A stretch of DNA of 64,000 nt from Arenicola marina (lineage: Eukaryota; Annelida; Polychaeta; Arenicolidae), in assembly GCA_964019135.1 (NCBI GenBank), contig OZ025250.1, positions 45,911,174-45,975,173 on the forward strand, read 5' to 3'. The notes beneath the pieces were generated by a model. That model was not told the DNA's origin. It made no database searches and saw nothing but the letters and a program-made list of their open reading frames with translations. Made by a program: the position numbers and the translations under genes. The stretch's first letter is position 1; every line of letters starts with the position of its first letter. Below, piece after piece: positions 11,770 through 23,845 of the stretch.

Positions 11770-14690
11770 CCCAAGCGGTCTCCTCAGCTGGGCCTCTGGG
11801 CCGGTATCCCGAAACCACACGTAGCTTACGCTCCTCAGCTGGGCCTCTGGGCCGGTATCCCTAAACCATACGTAGCTTACGCTCCTCAGCTGGGCCTCTG
11901 GGCCGGTATCCCTAAACCATACGTAGCTTACGCTCCTCAGCTGGGCCTCTGCTGCGGTATCCCTAAACCATACGTAGCTTACGCTCCTCAGCTGGGCCTC
12001 TGGGCCGGTATCCCTAAACCATACGTAGCTTACGCTCCACAGCTGGGCCTCTGGGCCGGTATCCCTAAACCATACGTAGCTTACGCTCCTCAGCTGGGCC
12101 TCTGGTGCGGTATCCCTAAACCATACGTAGCATACGCTCCTCAGCTGGGCCTCTGGGCCGGTATCCCTAAACCATACGTAGCTTACGCTCCTCAGCTGGG
12201 CCTCTGGGCCGGTATCCCTAAACCATACGTAGCTTACGCTCCTCAGCTGGGCCTCTGGGCCGGTATCCCTAAATCATACGTAGCTTACGCTCCTCAGCTG
12301 GGCCTCTGGGCCGGTATCCCTAAACCATACGTAGCTTACGCTCCTCAGCTGGGCCTCTGGTGCGGTATCCCTAAACCATACGTAGCTTACGCTCCTCAGC
12401 TGGGCCTCTGGGCCGGTATCCCTAAACCACACGTAGCTTACGCTCCTCAGCTGGGCCTCTGGGCCGGTATCCCTAAACCATACGTAGCTTACGCTCCTCA
12501 GCGGGGCCTCTGGGGCGGTATCCTTAAACCATACGTAGCTTACGCTCCTCAGCTGGGCCTCTGGGCCGGTATCCCTAAACCATACGTAGCTTACGCTCCT
12601 CAGCTGGGCCTCTGGGCCGGTATTCCTAAACCATACGTAGCTTACGCTCCTCAGCTGGGCCTCTGGTGCGGTATCCCTAAACCATACGTAGCTTACGCTC
12701 CCCAGCTGGGCCTCTGGGCCGGTATCCTTAAACCATACGTAGCTTACGCTCCTCAGCTGGGCTTCTGGGCCGGTATCCCTAAACCATACGTAGCTTACGC
12801 TCCTCAGCTGGGCCTCTGGTGCGGTATCCCTAAACCATACGTAGCTTACGCTCCTCAGCTGGGCCTCTGGGCCGGTATCCCTAAACCATACGTAGCTTAC
12901 GCTACTCAGCTGGGCCTCTGGGCCGGTATCCCTAAACCATACGTAGCTTACGCTCCTCAGCTGGGCCTCTGGTGCGGTATCCCTAAATCATACGTAGCTT
13001 ACGCTCCTCAGCTGGGCCTCTGGGCCGGTATCCCTAAACCATACGTAGCTTACGCTCCTCAGCTGGGCCTCTGGTGCGGTATCCCTAAACCATACGTAGC
13101 TTACGCTCCTCAGCTGGGCCTCTGGGCCGGTATCCCTAAACCATACGTAGCTTACGCTACTCAGCTGGGCCTCTGGGCCGGTATCCCTAAACCATACGTA
13201 GCTTACGCTCCTCAGCTGGGCCTCTGGGCCGGTATCCCGAAACCACACGTAGTTTACGCTCCTCAGCTGGGCCTCTGGGCCGGTATCCCTAAACCATACG
13301 TAGCTTACGCTCCTCAGCTGGGCCTCTGGGCCGGTATCCCTAAACCATACGTAGCTTACGCTCCTCAGCTGGGCCTCTGGGCCGGTATCCCTAAACCATA
13401 CGTGGCTTACGCTCCTCAGCTGGGCCTCTGGGCCGGTATCCCTAAACCATACGTAGCTTACGCTCCTCAGCTGGGCCTCTGGGCCGGTATCCCTAAACCA
13501 TACGTAGCTTACGCTCCTCAGCTGGGCCTCTGGGCCGGTATCCCTAAACCATACGTAGCTTACGCTCCTCAGCTGGGCCTCTGGGCCGGTATCCCTAAAC
13601 CATACGTGGCTTACGCTCCTCAGCTGGGCCTCTGGGCCGGTATCCCTAAACCATACGTAGCTTACGCTCCTCAGCTGGGCCTCTGGGCCGGTATCCCTAA
13701 ACCATACGTAGCTTACGCTCCTCAGCTGGGCCTCTGGGCCGGTATCCCTAAACCATACGTAGCTTACGCTCCTCAGCTGGGCCTCTGGGCCGGTATCCCT
13801 AAACCACACGTAGCTTACGCTCCTCAGCTGGGCCTCTGGGCCGGTATCCCTAAGCCATACGTAGCTTGCGCTCCTCAGCTGGGTCTCTGGGCCGGTATCC
13901 CTAAACCACACGTAGCTTACGCTCCTCAGCTGGGCCTCTGGGCCGGTATCCCTAAACCATACGTAGCTTACGCTCCTCAGCTGGGCCTCTGGGCCGGTAT
14001 CCCTAAACCATACGTAGCTTACGCTCCTCAGCTGGGCCTCTGGGCCGGTATCCCTAAACCATACGTAGCTTACGCTCCTCAGCTGGGCCTCTGGGCCGGT
14101 ATCCCTAAACCATACGTAGCTTACGCTCCTCAGCTGGGCCTCTGGGCCGGTATCCCTAAACCATACGTAGCTTACGCTCCTCAGCTGGGCCTCTGGGCCG
14201 GTATCCCTAAACCACACGTAGCTTACGCTCCTCAGCTGGGCCTCTGGGCCGGTATCCCTAAGCCATACGTAGCTTACGCTCCTCAGCTGGGTCTCTGGGC
14301 CGGTATCCCTAAACCATACGTAGCTTACACTCCTCAGCTGGGTCTCTGGGCCGGTATCCCTAAACCACACGTAGCTTACGCTCCTCAGCTGGGCCTCTGG
14401 GCCGGTATCCCTAAACCATACGTAGCTTACGCTCCTCAGCTGGGCCTCTGGGCCGGTATCCCTAAACCATACGTAGCTTACGCTCCTCAGCTGTGCCTCT
14501 GGGCCGGTATCCCTAAACCACACGTAGCTTACGCTCCTCAGCTGGGCCTCTGGGCCGGTATCCCTAAACCACACGTAGCTTACGCTCCTCAGCTGGGCCT
14601 CTGGGCCGGTATCCCTAAACCACACGTAGCTTACGCTCCTCAGCTGGGCCTCTGGGCCGGTATCCCTAAACCATACGTAGCTTACGCGTC
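11770..14690. repeat. 51-bp minisatellite (about 57 units), open on both strands
   Basis: The unit starts GCTCCTCAGCTGGGCCTCTG and ends ACGTAGCTTAC, 51 bp. Units are strictly phased: 31 units separate positions 11821 and 13402 exactly. Since 51 is 17 codons, the plus strand reads one 17-residue repeat (APQLGLWAGIPKPYVAY) without a stop from about 11725 to 14712. The minus strand reads another (VWFRDTGPEAQLRSVSY) from 14625 to 12988. In the left half, units with TGCGG replacing GCCGG occur at spacings of 3, 5, 6, 3, 3 and 2 units; the right half lacks them and is richer in CCACACG units. No start codon, splice context or flanking exon supports translation. Confidence 0.96.
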
Positions 14691-15240
14691 ACATTTCCAG
14701 GTGTCATTGTAAAGCTTCTGACGCACGGACAGCGGTCTTCTACGTGCCATTCCAATCAGATATGACTAGGTAGAGTCGATTTGAGAGGGCGACGACAGAG
14801 AATGAAGAGACTAACAGACTGTTATGGCCATGGTTTATTCGTTTAAACAAAGCCTGTAACGACAGGATGCTAAACTAAGAAATATAAACATAGGAACGAA
14901 ATATTCAAAATACTATCTCTTAATGACATCATATCGATTTCTAATTAGTATTTGTAGTATCAGTCGAGGATTTCACTTGTATTGCAGCAGCATAACATTA
15001 TATACAATGGCTATACAATACATATATTCAGATAGGCAAGCATGAACTCTCAATGAACAACAACAATTAAAGATGATCTCGCATGTATCAGTCGGATATA
15101 CACCTAATGTGGAAGACAGAAACGCGCGCAGATAGGAAACAGAAAACAACATTTGGTTACAATTAAAAAATGTTGATGAAATCGCATGGTAATGACTGGA
15201 CACATTAAAAGGCACGATTGGCGCACATTGCATTATTAGC
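14691..15240. other. Unique flank left of the LTR fossil
   Basis: AT-rich DNA with no recognisable gene. A minus-strand open frame at 14973-15401 overlaps the left LTR, has no family resemblance and is not accepted as a gene. Confidence 0.5.
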
Positions 15241-15420
15241 GCATCATTAACCCTGAGACTGTAAGGTGTCGCCCCCTGTGGGTAACTACTACATCTTGTA
15301 GGGTAGGGTGCTGCCCTCTGTTGATTACTGAAGGACTCATTGTTATCATTGTAAACGTGTTGTACAAATACAGACAATAAACCTAGCTTGGATGTAACCA
15401 ATGGAAGTTGTTCCTATCTA
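15241..15420 (+). repeat. Left LTR of the gypsy fossil
   Basis: It matches 20398-20571 from GCATCAT to GTTCCTATCTA. The LTR is short for the family and lacks an obvious TG start, so its outer edge is uncertain by some bases. Confidence 0.85.
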
Positions 15421-15962
15421 TGATAACAATGAGTAAGCCACAAGAGCCCAAACGAGTCATGGGCGTCCGACACTGCTAACAGCGCCGTATCAGGACAGTA
15501 TAACCAGGGCCAAAGCCACCACCCTATTATCGCTCAAGCACCAACAACTACCACAGCCACAGCAACGGAAAATTTGAGGTCAGTTGAACCCTTCTAGAGC
15601 TCCAAGATGGTCAAAGCAATATACTTGAATGCGCCATCTTAAACTTTTTACATTGTAGAATCAAGACTCAATTTTTTTTTATGATACATATATTTTATAT
15701 CTCTTTGAGTCTGTAAAACAAACATTTCAACATAAAACTGCGCGGTTTATTTATATCGCGCGCGGACGTGATAGCGAGCCGCAGTCGACATCACACACAA
15801 AATACCGAACAGCCAACAGGCGCGCAGGGATATAAAGCCGGCCACCAACTTCTGTTCCGTTGACCAAAATGCTTCTCTCCGGATCTCTTTCAGTATTTAA
15901 ATTCAAGTCAGGATGTACTTATTTGACCTGGAGAAGAGGTTGGTAATACAAAAAATTACGGA

Positions 15963-17201
15963 ATGTATTGCTTTAAAGTGAGATGTCCGTTCCCTGGCTG
16001 TGTCTATGAGACCGCTGAGGCCGAGGATGGTGCTGTCGTTGCTGCCCTCCTGAACATACACGCGCAAGCTCACGCCCCAACTGCCACTGGGCCCGCAAAG
16101 GCGGAGAAGCTGAAGCGCCCGTGTATCTCGGCAGCCGGGACCGGTGAAGAGTGGGCGTACTTCGTGACACGTTGGAAGGAGTACCGCGAGGGGACCAAGC
16201 TGACCGGCCCAGATGTAGTGTCACAACTACTCGAATGCTGCGATGACCAGCTCCGGAAGGACCTGACCCGTGCTGCGGGAGGCACCCTCACGGCCAAGAC
16301 AGAGAAGGAGGTACTCACAGCAATAAAGGCACTGGAGGTGCGCAGAGAAAACATCATGGTAGCCTGCGTCACCCTACACAATATGTCACAAGACCGTGAT
16401 GAGACCATCCGGTCATTTGGTGCTCGAATTAAAGGCCAGGCCGACACGTGCAAGTATGTGACAAAGTGCTCGGCCGACGAAGGCGGAGCTGACGTGGACT
16501 TCACAGAGGCGATATTGCGTGACGTGCTTGCCCGTGGCATAGCAGACCAGGATATCCAGCTGGATCTCCTTGGTGATCAAAATCAGGACATGTCGCTGGA
16601 AGAGATACTCTCATTCGTCAAGGCCAAGGAGCCTGGCAAAAGGTCGGCCTCCAGACTGTTAGGTGCGCAGGGTGCCAATGCTATGAATAGCGCCTACCGC
16701 CGCTCCAAGATGCAAGAATTGATTGGTAGACAGCCGGATCCCAAAGTGGGCCAGCCAGGGAGGCAGCAACTCACCTGCTCGTATTGCGGAGGCCGTGGTC
16801 ATGGCAAGCGTGCCCCACCCCACGTGAGGCCAAAGGAGTGCCCGGCGTACGACCATAAATGTAAACTGTGCAACAGAAACCACCACACCGAAGGCATTTG
16901 TCGCAGCAAGGACAACCCAAAGCCCAGCAGTAAAGCCACCAATGCCGGTGACCAGGAAGCGGCAGCCTTCAGCGTTCAGGCCATTGGTCGCCGCGGGGGA
17001 GGCCTCATCGCCATGGACCACCACCTGTACAACAACCTACGTGGCATGTGGATGAGGGGACCATCGCAGGCCCAGCCCTACATTCGTCTGAACGTTGCAG
17101 CCAACAAACAGGACTACAGGGACCTTGGCTTCGAATTACTAACCCCCACGAAATCCCTATCTATGCCGGCGATGGCTGATACAGGCTCGACGAAGACCTG
17201 A
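15963..17201 (+). other. gag-like part of the gypsy fossil
   Basis: This part is about 412 codons long and looks whole. A C-x2-C / H / C-x2-C cluster around residues 270-320 resembles retroelement zinc knuckles. A protease-like DTGS motif lies close to its end. It belongs to the LTR fossil and is not a host gene. Confidence 0.8.
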
Positions 17202-19640
17202 AGCTGCGAGAGATGGAATCCGAGATGGGACACCAGTCACTGGGTGTCATCGTATGGTGATCTGCGCCAAGAAAACTGGGAAGCCACTGCGTACCGTTGA
17301 CTTTTAACCCCTCAATGCCCATGCTACCCGAGAAACCCATCACACACAATGTCCTTTCCACCAAACTCGTGCCGTCCCACACAGGAAATGGAAAATCGTG
17401 TTCGACGCCTGAAACGGATACCACAGCGTGGCACTAGACCCCGAGGACAGGCACTACACCACCTTCGTGACTCCATGGGGCCGCTACCGATACTGTAAAG
17501 CACCCCAAGGCTACATTGCTTCGTGGGATGGGTACTCCCGCCGTTATGATGAGATCGTTGCCGACATCCCCCAGAAAACGAAGTGCATCGATGATGCCCT
17601 GCTATGGGCCGACACGATCGAAGGTAGCTTCTACCAGGCCGCACAGTGGCTGGACATCTGTGGCAGGAACGGCATTACTCTGAACCGAGACAAATCCGTA
17701 TTCTGCCAAGAGAAGGTAGAGTTCGCTGGCTTCACAGTGACCATGGACAGTGCGCTCTTGCACAAAGTACCTGAGGGCCATGCATTTAATTCCCCACCCC
17801 CCGCAATATCACGGATATTCCATCTTGGTTCGGCCTTGTGAACCAGGTATCATACGCCTTCAGCATGGCCGACTGCATGCTGCCGTTCCGCGAACCCCTC
17901 AAGCCAGGTAACACCTTCACCTGGAACGCAAGTCTCGAGGAGGCCTTCCAAGCGTCGAAGGAGTTTATCACAAAGGAAATCGAGACTGGGGTAAAGATCT
18001 TCGACAAAACCAAACCGACCTGCATCGCCACTGACTGGTAGAATGACGGTATGGGCTTCTGGATGTTCCAAAAACACTGTGAACGCCCACGCACGTTCTG
18101 CTGCAAAGATTGCTGGAACACACACTCGTGGGAAGCCGCTTCACCCACTCTGCCGATTCCAGATATGCCCCAATCGCAGGAGAGGCCCTAGCTGTGGCGG
18201 ATGCCCTGGATAAAGCAAGATTCTTCGCCCTTGGTTGCACAGAATGCATTGGAGCGGTCGACCACAAGCCGCTACTCAAGATCCTTGGGGACGATCGCTT
18301 GAGGATATATGCAACGGCCGCCTCAGGAACCTCAAAGAGAGAACCCTCCGATACAGATTCCGAATCTTCCATATACCTGGCGTCCGAAACAGGGTGGCGG
18401 ATGCAGTTTCGCGCAACCCATCAGGGGAGAAGGAACGGGAACTTCATGGCAGGCATACGGAGCCCTCACGTCGACCTGAAGGATCTCAATCCCAAGACCA
18501 GGCCTGGGATGGCGGCTATATCCTCCTTTGCTTCACTACACTGCGTCACCTGGGACCGTGTTCGGGAGGCCACAGCCAGCGATGAGGATATTCACCTCCT
18601 CATAACACTCATTGAGGATGGCCTCCTCAGTCTCATCATGAGTTGACACCCCCGCTTCGGCCTTACTATCAATGCCGTGAACACCTGCACTCAACAGACG
18701 GTGTGATTCTATACAAGAGCCGTGTCGTGATTCCCCCATGCCTCCGCCAGAAAGTCCTAACCGCGGTCCACTCTGCCCACCAGGGCACAACCTCAATGAT
18801 TGCGCGAGCAGAATCCTCCGTCTTCTGGCCCGGGATCACCTCAGCCATCAACCAGACCCGCACCGACTGCTCACACTGCAACCGGATGGCACCATCCCAA
18901 CCTAACGCGCCACCAGCACCCCTCACTCTGCCGATATACCCTTTCCAATGTGTATGCCCCCGCTGCATACGCATGCCCTTCTTCAGCTACAAAGGCACCA
19001 CCTCTCTGGTCATCGTGGACCGCTATTTCCAACTGGCCCATCGTCGAGAGGACAAAAGGTGGAGCTGAGGGTCTGATCGACTGCTTAAGAAAGTGCTTCG
19101 CCACATACGCCTGACGAACTCTCCTCGGACGGTGGCCCAGAGTTCACAACCGCTGCCACTCGCTAATTCCCACGTATGTGGGGCGTCCACCATCGCCTCT
19201 CATCGGTGGCATTCCCTCACAGCAACCGCCGGGCCGAGGCCGGGGTAAAGACAGTCAAGCGTCTCATCACAGACCATACCGATGCCAATGGTGCCCTAGA
19301 CACAGACGCCACACATCGGGCAGTCCTCCAGTGCCGCAACACCCCTGATCCAGACACCAAGCTGTCACCCGCCATGTGTGTCTTTGGACGCCCCATCAGG
19401 GACTTCATACCTATACTGCCTGGTAGATACCAACCCCACGACACTTGGAAAGAAACCCTGGCGGCCCGCGAAGGGGCGCTCCGAAACAGGCACATGCGAG
19501 ACGCTGAACGATGGACGGAGCAACCAAAACGCCTGCCCCCGTTGTCTGTCGGTGACTTCGTTAGGATCCAAAGCCAGACCGGCCCGCATCCCGAACAAGC
19601 GGGACAAAACTGGACGAGTATGTAATCAAAGTTGACGGCT
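17160..19640 (+). pseudogene. Broken pol region of the gypsy fossil
   Basis: Recognisable parts in order are reverse transcriptase (about 17.4-17.85 kb, gypsy-type fingers and palm), RNase H (about 17.9-18.45 kb), the integrase zinc-binding segment (about 18.7-18.9 kb) and the integrase core with its C-terminal part (about 18.95-19.6 kb). The region is interrupted in roughly half a dozen places and is non-functional. Confidence 0.88.
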
Positions 19641-19693
19641 CCGGTAGGATGACACGTCAGAACAGGAAGTTCCTACGGAAGTACACTCCGGTA

Positions 19694-19945
19694 GCCCTCC
19701 CTCCTGCCCGCCACACCATCATCGAGGACCTCAGCCATCGGGTACGGCGAGACGGGTCGACCCCCACTCTGCCAGGGCCCTCCCTTCTGCCCGCCACACC
19801 ATCATCGAGGACCTCAGCCATAGGGTACGGCGAGACGGGTCGACCCCCACTCTGCTAGGGCCCTCCCTCCTGCCCGCCACACCATAATCGAGGACCTCAG
19901 CCATAGGGTACGGCGAGACGGGTCGACCCCCACTCTGCCAGGGCA
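19694..19945. repeat. Three tandem copies of an ~82-bp unit inside the gypsy fossil
   Basis: GCCCTCCCT-CTGCCCGCCACACC is repeated three times, each copy followed by GACCTCAGCCAT and GACGGGTCGACCCCCACTCT. It lies in the 3' part of the element, downstream of integrase. Confidence 0.85.
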
Positions 19946-20397
19946 GGCCACCGCGGCGAACCCGACTCCTCCGCCGACCACCCCAGTGACGGACGACGGA
20001 GAGACGAATGAGCATCCGGCCACACCTATTACTCCCCCGCGTCCTCCTTCCCCTACAGCTGGCACTACAGGTCCTGCTGGAGGCTCGCCACCGTTCGCCG
20101 CTGAGCCCCCCGCACCTGAGCCCCATGAGACGAAGACCAGCCCACCACGACCCCCGCTTCCAAGGCGCATCCAGGCAACGCCAGACCCGATAGCGCCCGG
20201 AACGATGGGCACCGAGGGACGCCCTGCCACCTCCCTCCGCGGCCACACTCTCAAATACCAACGGTGGGTCACATGCTAGTAACCTCTGACCCCGATCAAC
20301 CCATTTTCCCTTAGAATTTTCCTTTAACTTGTCCTCAGTCTTCAACCAACCTATTATTACCAAAAGACTTAGGGGTGGGTGGGGGGGGCGGGGTAGA

Positions 20398-20571
20398 GCA
20401 TCATCAACTCTATGACTGTAAGGTGTCAACCCCTGTGGGTATCTACTATATCTTGTAGGGCAGGGTGCTACCCTCTGTTGATTAGACTCATTGTTATCAT
20501 TGTAAACGTGTCGTACCAATACAGCCAATGAACCTAGCTTGGATGTAACAAATGGAAGTTGTTCCTATCTA
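20398..20571 (+). repeat. Right LTR of the gypsy fossil
   Basis: It pairs with 15241-15420 and is preceded by a G-rich purine tract that fits a polypurine tract. Confidence 0.85.
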
Positions 20572-21107
20572 ATTATGTCCTTAATGCCTCGATGACTTCC
20601 AGTATGACTGCCGACCAGTACAAGTAACGCGATTTCTTTATATTCTATATCAGCATAACCTCGATATAAGGACACTGGCTTAATAGACAATTACCATAAA
20701 CAGAGCTTCAACCGCCATAACAATAGCAGGAGTTCTCGCTGAGGCAGACCAATTTGTGTGATCACCATCATGATGAGCTAACACTCCACACAATAGCCAG
20801 GAGACGTTATTACCAGCATCAGGGTGGGTGCGGATAAAATTAATTCATTCACGTAAGCTTCTAGTCAGGATCTGTAGGCGATGTACCAAGCTGAAACGAC
20901 AAACAGAACACAATTAATATGTAGCCGTTCAAGTCCATCGCAAATACCCTCAATGCACATTGACATATTGATTATCGGGCGGCCAAGTCAATCACTAAAG
21001 GAAATTTGATCAGTACATTTCGACAAATATGGCTGTTTCTGTCATGTTGTACGTCTGAGCAAAACGTCAAATGTTGCGATAGTATTAAATTAAATTTATA
21101 TGCCGGC
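20572..21107. other. Unique flank with no recognisable feature
   Basis: No open frame, repeat family or RNA signature recognised between the LTR fossil and the 17-bp array. Confidence 0.5.
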
Positions 21108-21665
21108 GGACGTTCAGTGCGGGTGGACGCACAGTGTGGGCGGGCGTACTGTGCGGGAGGACGTACAGTGTGGGCGGACGTACAGTGTGGGCGGACGTAC
21201 AGTGTAGGCGGACGTACAGTGCGGGCGGACGTACAGTGTGGGCGGGCGTACAGTGTGGGCGGACGTACAGTGTAGGGGGACGTACAGTGTGGGTGGACGT
21301 ACAGTGTGGACGGACGTACATTGCGCACGGACGTACAATGTGAGCGGACGTACAGTGTAGGCGGATGTACAGTTTGGGCCAACGTACAGTGTGAAGGAAG
21401 GTAGAGTGTTTGCGGACGTACAGTGTGGGCGGACGTACACTGTGGGCGGACGTACAATGTGGGCGGACGTGCTGTCTGGGCGGACGTACAGTGTGGACGG
21501 ACGTACAGTGCGGGCGAACGTACAGTGAAGGCGGACGTACAGTGTGGGCGGTCGTACAGTGTGGGCGGACGTACAGTGAAGGCGGACGTACAGTGTGGGC
21601 GGTCGTACAGTGTGGGCGGACGTACAGTGTCAGCGGTCCTGTTGTGTGGGCGGACCTATGGTGTG
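21108..21665. repeat. 17-bp minisatellite array, copy 1 (about 33 units)
   Basis: The unit is GTGGGCGGACGTACAGT, 17 bp, with drift such as GTGAAGG and TGTAGGC. A 51-bp (three-unit) higher-order repeat occurs near 21520-21610. Open frames on both strands simply cycle through 17-residue peptides. The same unit forms a second array at 26040-26470. Confidence 0.95.
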
Positions 21666-22170
21666 GTTGTGACCAGAATAGTCCGGAACTATCTGTCTGG
21701 GGTCGATGTACGTCTGTTTTTATTCAGTTTGGTCACAACAGTTACTCTAGTTCATTACATAGGTGTTATAAAATATCTTTCTTGGGTTCCTTTATATCTA
21801 AACATACAATAGTGCAAATAAATCATATTTACCCAAAGGTGGTCCGTAGCTTTGAGCGTCCGGTCCGCGTCCATCTGAACTTGTTTGGGTTTTGTCCGCA
21901 CGTCCATGACTCGAGGGTTGTCACCAGCTACGCGTTTTCTCCCAGCACCAAACACGTGCCTGGCTCGTGCACCGCCATCACCTGACGGGTAAAGACATGT
22001 TTTATCGATGTAAGTTATGATCAATCAGATGAGTTTCCTGCCTAATATGGCTTACTCCTGTACGCAATATCTTAAGCCGCAGTCATTCCCGCAGTTCTAT
22101 CGGGTTATTGAAGATGTTGATACGGGAGGCGGGACATGAACACCGGTATGTACTGTGTCCGATATATTAT
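21108..22170 (+). mobile_element. Dispersed element carrying the 17-bp array, copy 1
   Basis: The ~500 bp after the array (about 21715-22170) aligns with 26575-27190 after the second array. Shared blocks include CATAGGTGTTATA/AATAGGTGCTATA, TATCTTTCTT, CTCGAGGGTTGTC, ATGAGTTTCC-GCCTAATAT and GCAGTTCTA-CG. The DNA upstream of the two arrays is unrelated. Two unlinked copies sharing the array and its right flank indicate a dispersed, presumably mobile, element rather than two independent minisatellites. Superfamily unknown: I see no clear terminal inverted repeat or target duplication. Confidence 0.7.
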
Positions 22171-22528
22171 CGACCCCCTTGGGCAGTCCAGGGGACGAGT
22201 AAAAGACAGTGGGTGCGGCCCACACTGTTGTGGACTATAGCGGTTTCGCTTTATGTAATATATTATGACATTACGTTGGTCGCTACTTTCTCACCATGTT
22301 TCCAGGCGGCTGAAGACCCAAAATGTTCGATGTCCATTCGGTGGAACATCAGACTGAAAACAACAATAATTGTTACTATTAAGCTATATGGCAGTGCCAT
22401 AACGCCACAAAATCCCCGACTTGGTTTCACTGAGGATTTGGCGTAGTCAAATTGGTGGATTCAATTATTCGAAGCACAAATTGTACGGTTGTATATTAAG
22501 AAAACATTATTGGTTTATACCAAAGGTA
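22171..22528. other. Short spacer, nothing recognised
   Basis: No supported gene or repeat between the dispersed element and the 25-bp array. Confidence 0.4.
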
Positions 22529-23625
22529 GCACTTCGACCTACTCCAACCGGTACCGCTCTGACCTACCCTAACCGGTACCACTCCGACCAACCCCAACCG
22601 GTACCACTCCGATCTACCCTAACCTGTATCACTCCGACCATACCCAACCGGTACCACTCCGACCTACACCAACCGGTATCACTCCGACCTACCCCAACCG
22701 GTACCACTCCGACCTACCCCAACCGGTATCACATCCACCTTCCCCAACCGGTACCACTCCAACCTACCCCAACCGATATCACTCCGACCTACCCCAACCG
22801 GTACCACTCCGACCTACTCCAACCGGTACCGCTCTGACCTACCCCAACCGGTACCACTCCGACCTACCCCAACCGGTACCACTCCGACCTGTCCAAACTA
22901 GTACCACTCCGACCTGCCAATACCGGTGCCACTCCGATCTACCCCAACCGGTATCACCCCAACCTACACCAACTGGCACCACTCCGATCTACCCCAACCG
23001 GTACCACTCCCACCTGCCTCAACCTGTACCACTCCGACCTACCCCAACCGGTACTTCTCCGACCTACCCATACCGGTATCACTCCGACCTATTCCATCGG
23101 TACCACTCCCACCTACCCCAACCGCTACCACACTGACCTACCCCAACCGGCATTACTCTTGACCTACGCCAAACGGTATCACTCCGACCATAACCACCAT
23201 AACCGATGCCACTCTGGCCTATCCCAACCTGTACCACTTCGACCTGCCCCAACCGGTACCACTCCGACCTACCCCAAAATGTACCAATCCGCCCTACTCC
23301 AACCGGTACCACGCCCACTTGCCCCAACCAGTACCCCTCCGACCTGCCCCAACCGGTACCCCTCCGACCTGCCCCAGCCGGTACCACTCCGACCTACCCC
23401 AACCGGTACCACTCCGACCTACCCCAACCGGTACCACTCCGACCTACCCCAAGGGATACCACACCGACCTACCGCAACCGGTACCACTCCGACCTACCCC
23501 AGCCGGTACTACTCCGACCTACCCTAACCTGTATCACTCCGACATTCCCCAACCGGTACCACTCCGACCAACCTCAACCGGTATCACTCCGACCTACCCC
23601 AACTAGTACCACTGCGACCGACCCA
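22529..23625. repeat. 25-bp minisatellite (about 44 units)
   Basis: The unit is GGTACCACTCCGACC followed by TACCCCAACC, 25 bp, with GGTATC, CTGCC and CAACCTG variants. The frames cycle through a 25-residue Pro/Thr-rich peptide and carry no coding evidence. It lies just downstream of the last recognised exon of the kinase gene. Confidence 0.95.
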
Positions 23626-23845
23626 CCAAGTCATTTATGTTCCTTTTTAACCGACCAACCGACGTATTGTGCTGGTCTCATAGTCATGAAGAACGTGTCA
23701 TTTTATCGAGATGCTATCCTCTCTCTCGTCTAATGAAACATGATGCAGAAACATCTATATACGTCTATATCATATATATATGTGATATGTCTAACATCAC
23801 ACCTTCTAAGTTTGAATGGAAGTAATGGACTTCATGGTATTATAC

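Larger units (their letters stand above)
15241..20571 (+). mobile_element. Ty3/gypsy LTR retrotransposon fossil
   Basis: The element is bounded by direct repeats of about 180 and 174 bp. Between them lie, in order, a leader, a gag-like frame with a Cys/His zinc-knuckle cluster, a protease-like DTGS motif, and pieces of reverse transcriptase, RNase H and integrase in the order typical of Ty3/gypsy. A purine tract at 20371-20397 precedes the right LTR. The two LTRs differ at about 14 positions plus one 6-bp indel (roughly 8 percent), so the insertion is old but still readable. The pol region is broken in at least half a dozen places and the copy is dead. No clean target-site duplication was found. 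Confidence 0.92.

Noticed and set aside
12988-14625. 545-codon minus-strand frame over the 51-bp array as a repetitive protein gene
   Set aside because: The opposite strand is equally open and the unit is a multiple of three. No start context or introns support a gene. It is kept only as a finding to test.
14973-15401. 142-codon minus-strand frame as a host gene
   Set aside because: It overlaps the left LTR of the gypsy fossil and has no recognisable family.
22421-23733. Pro/Thr-rich mucin-like protein over the 25-bp array
   Set aside because: The peptide period equals the unit length in residues, as expected for a non-coding 25-bp repeat; no exon structure.
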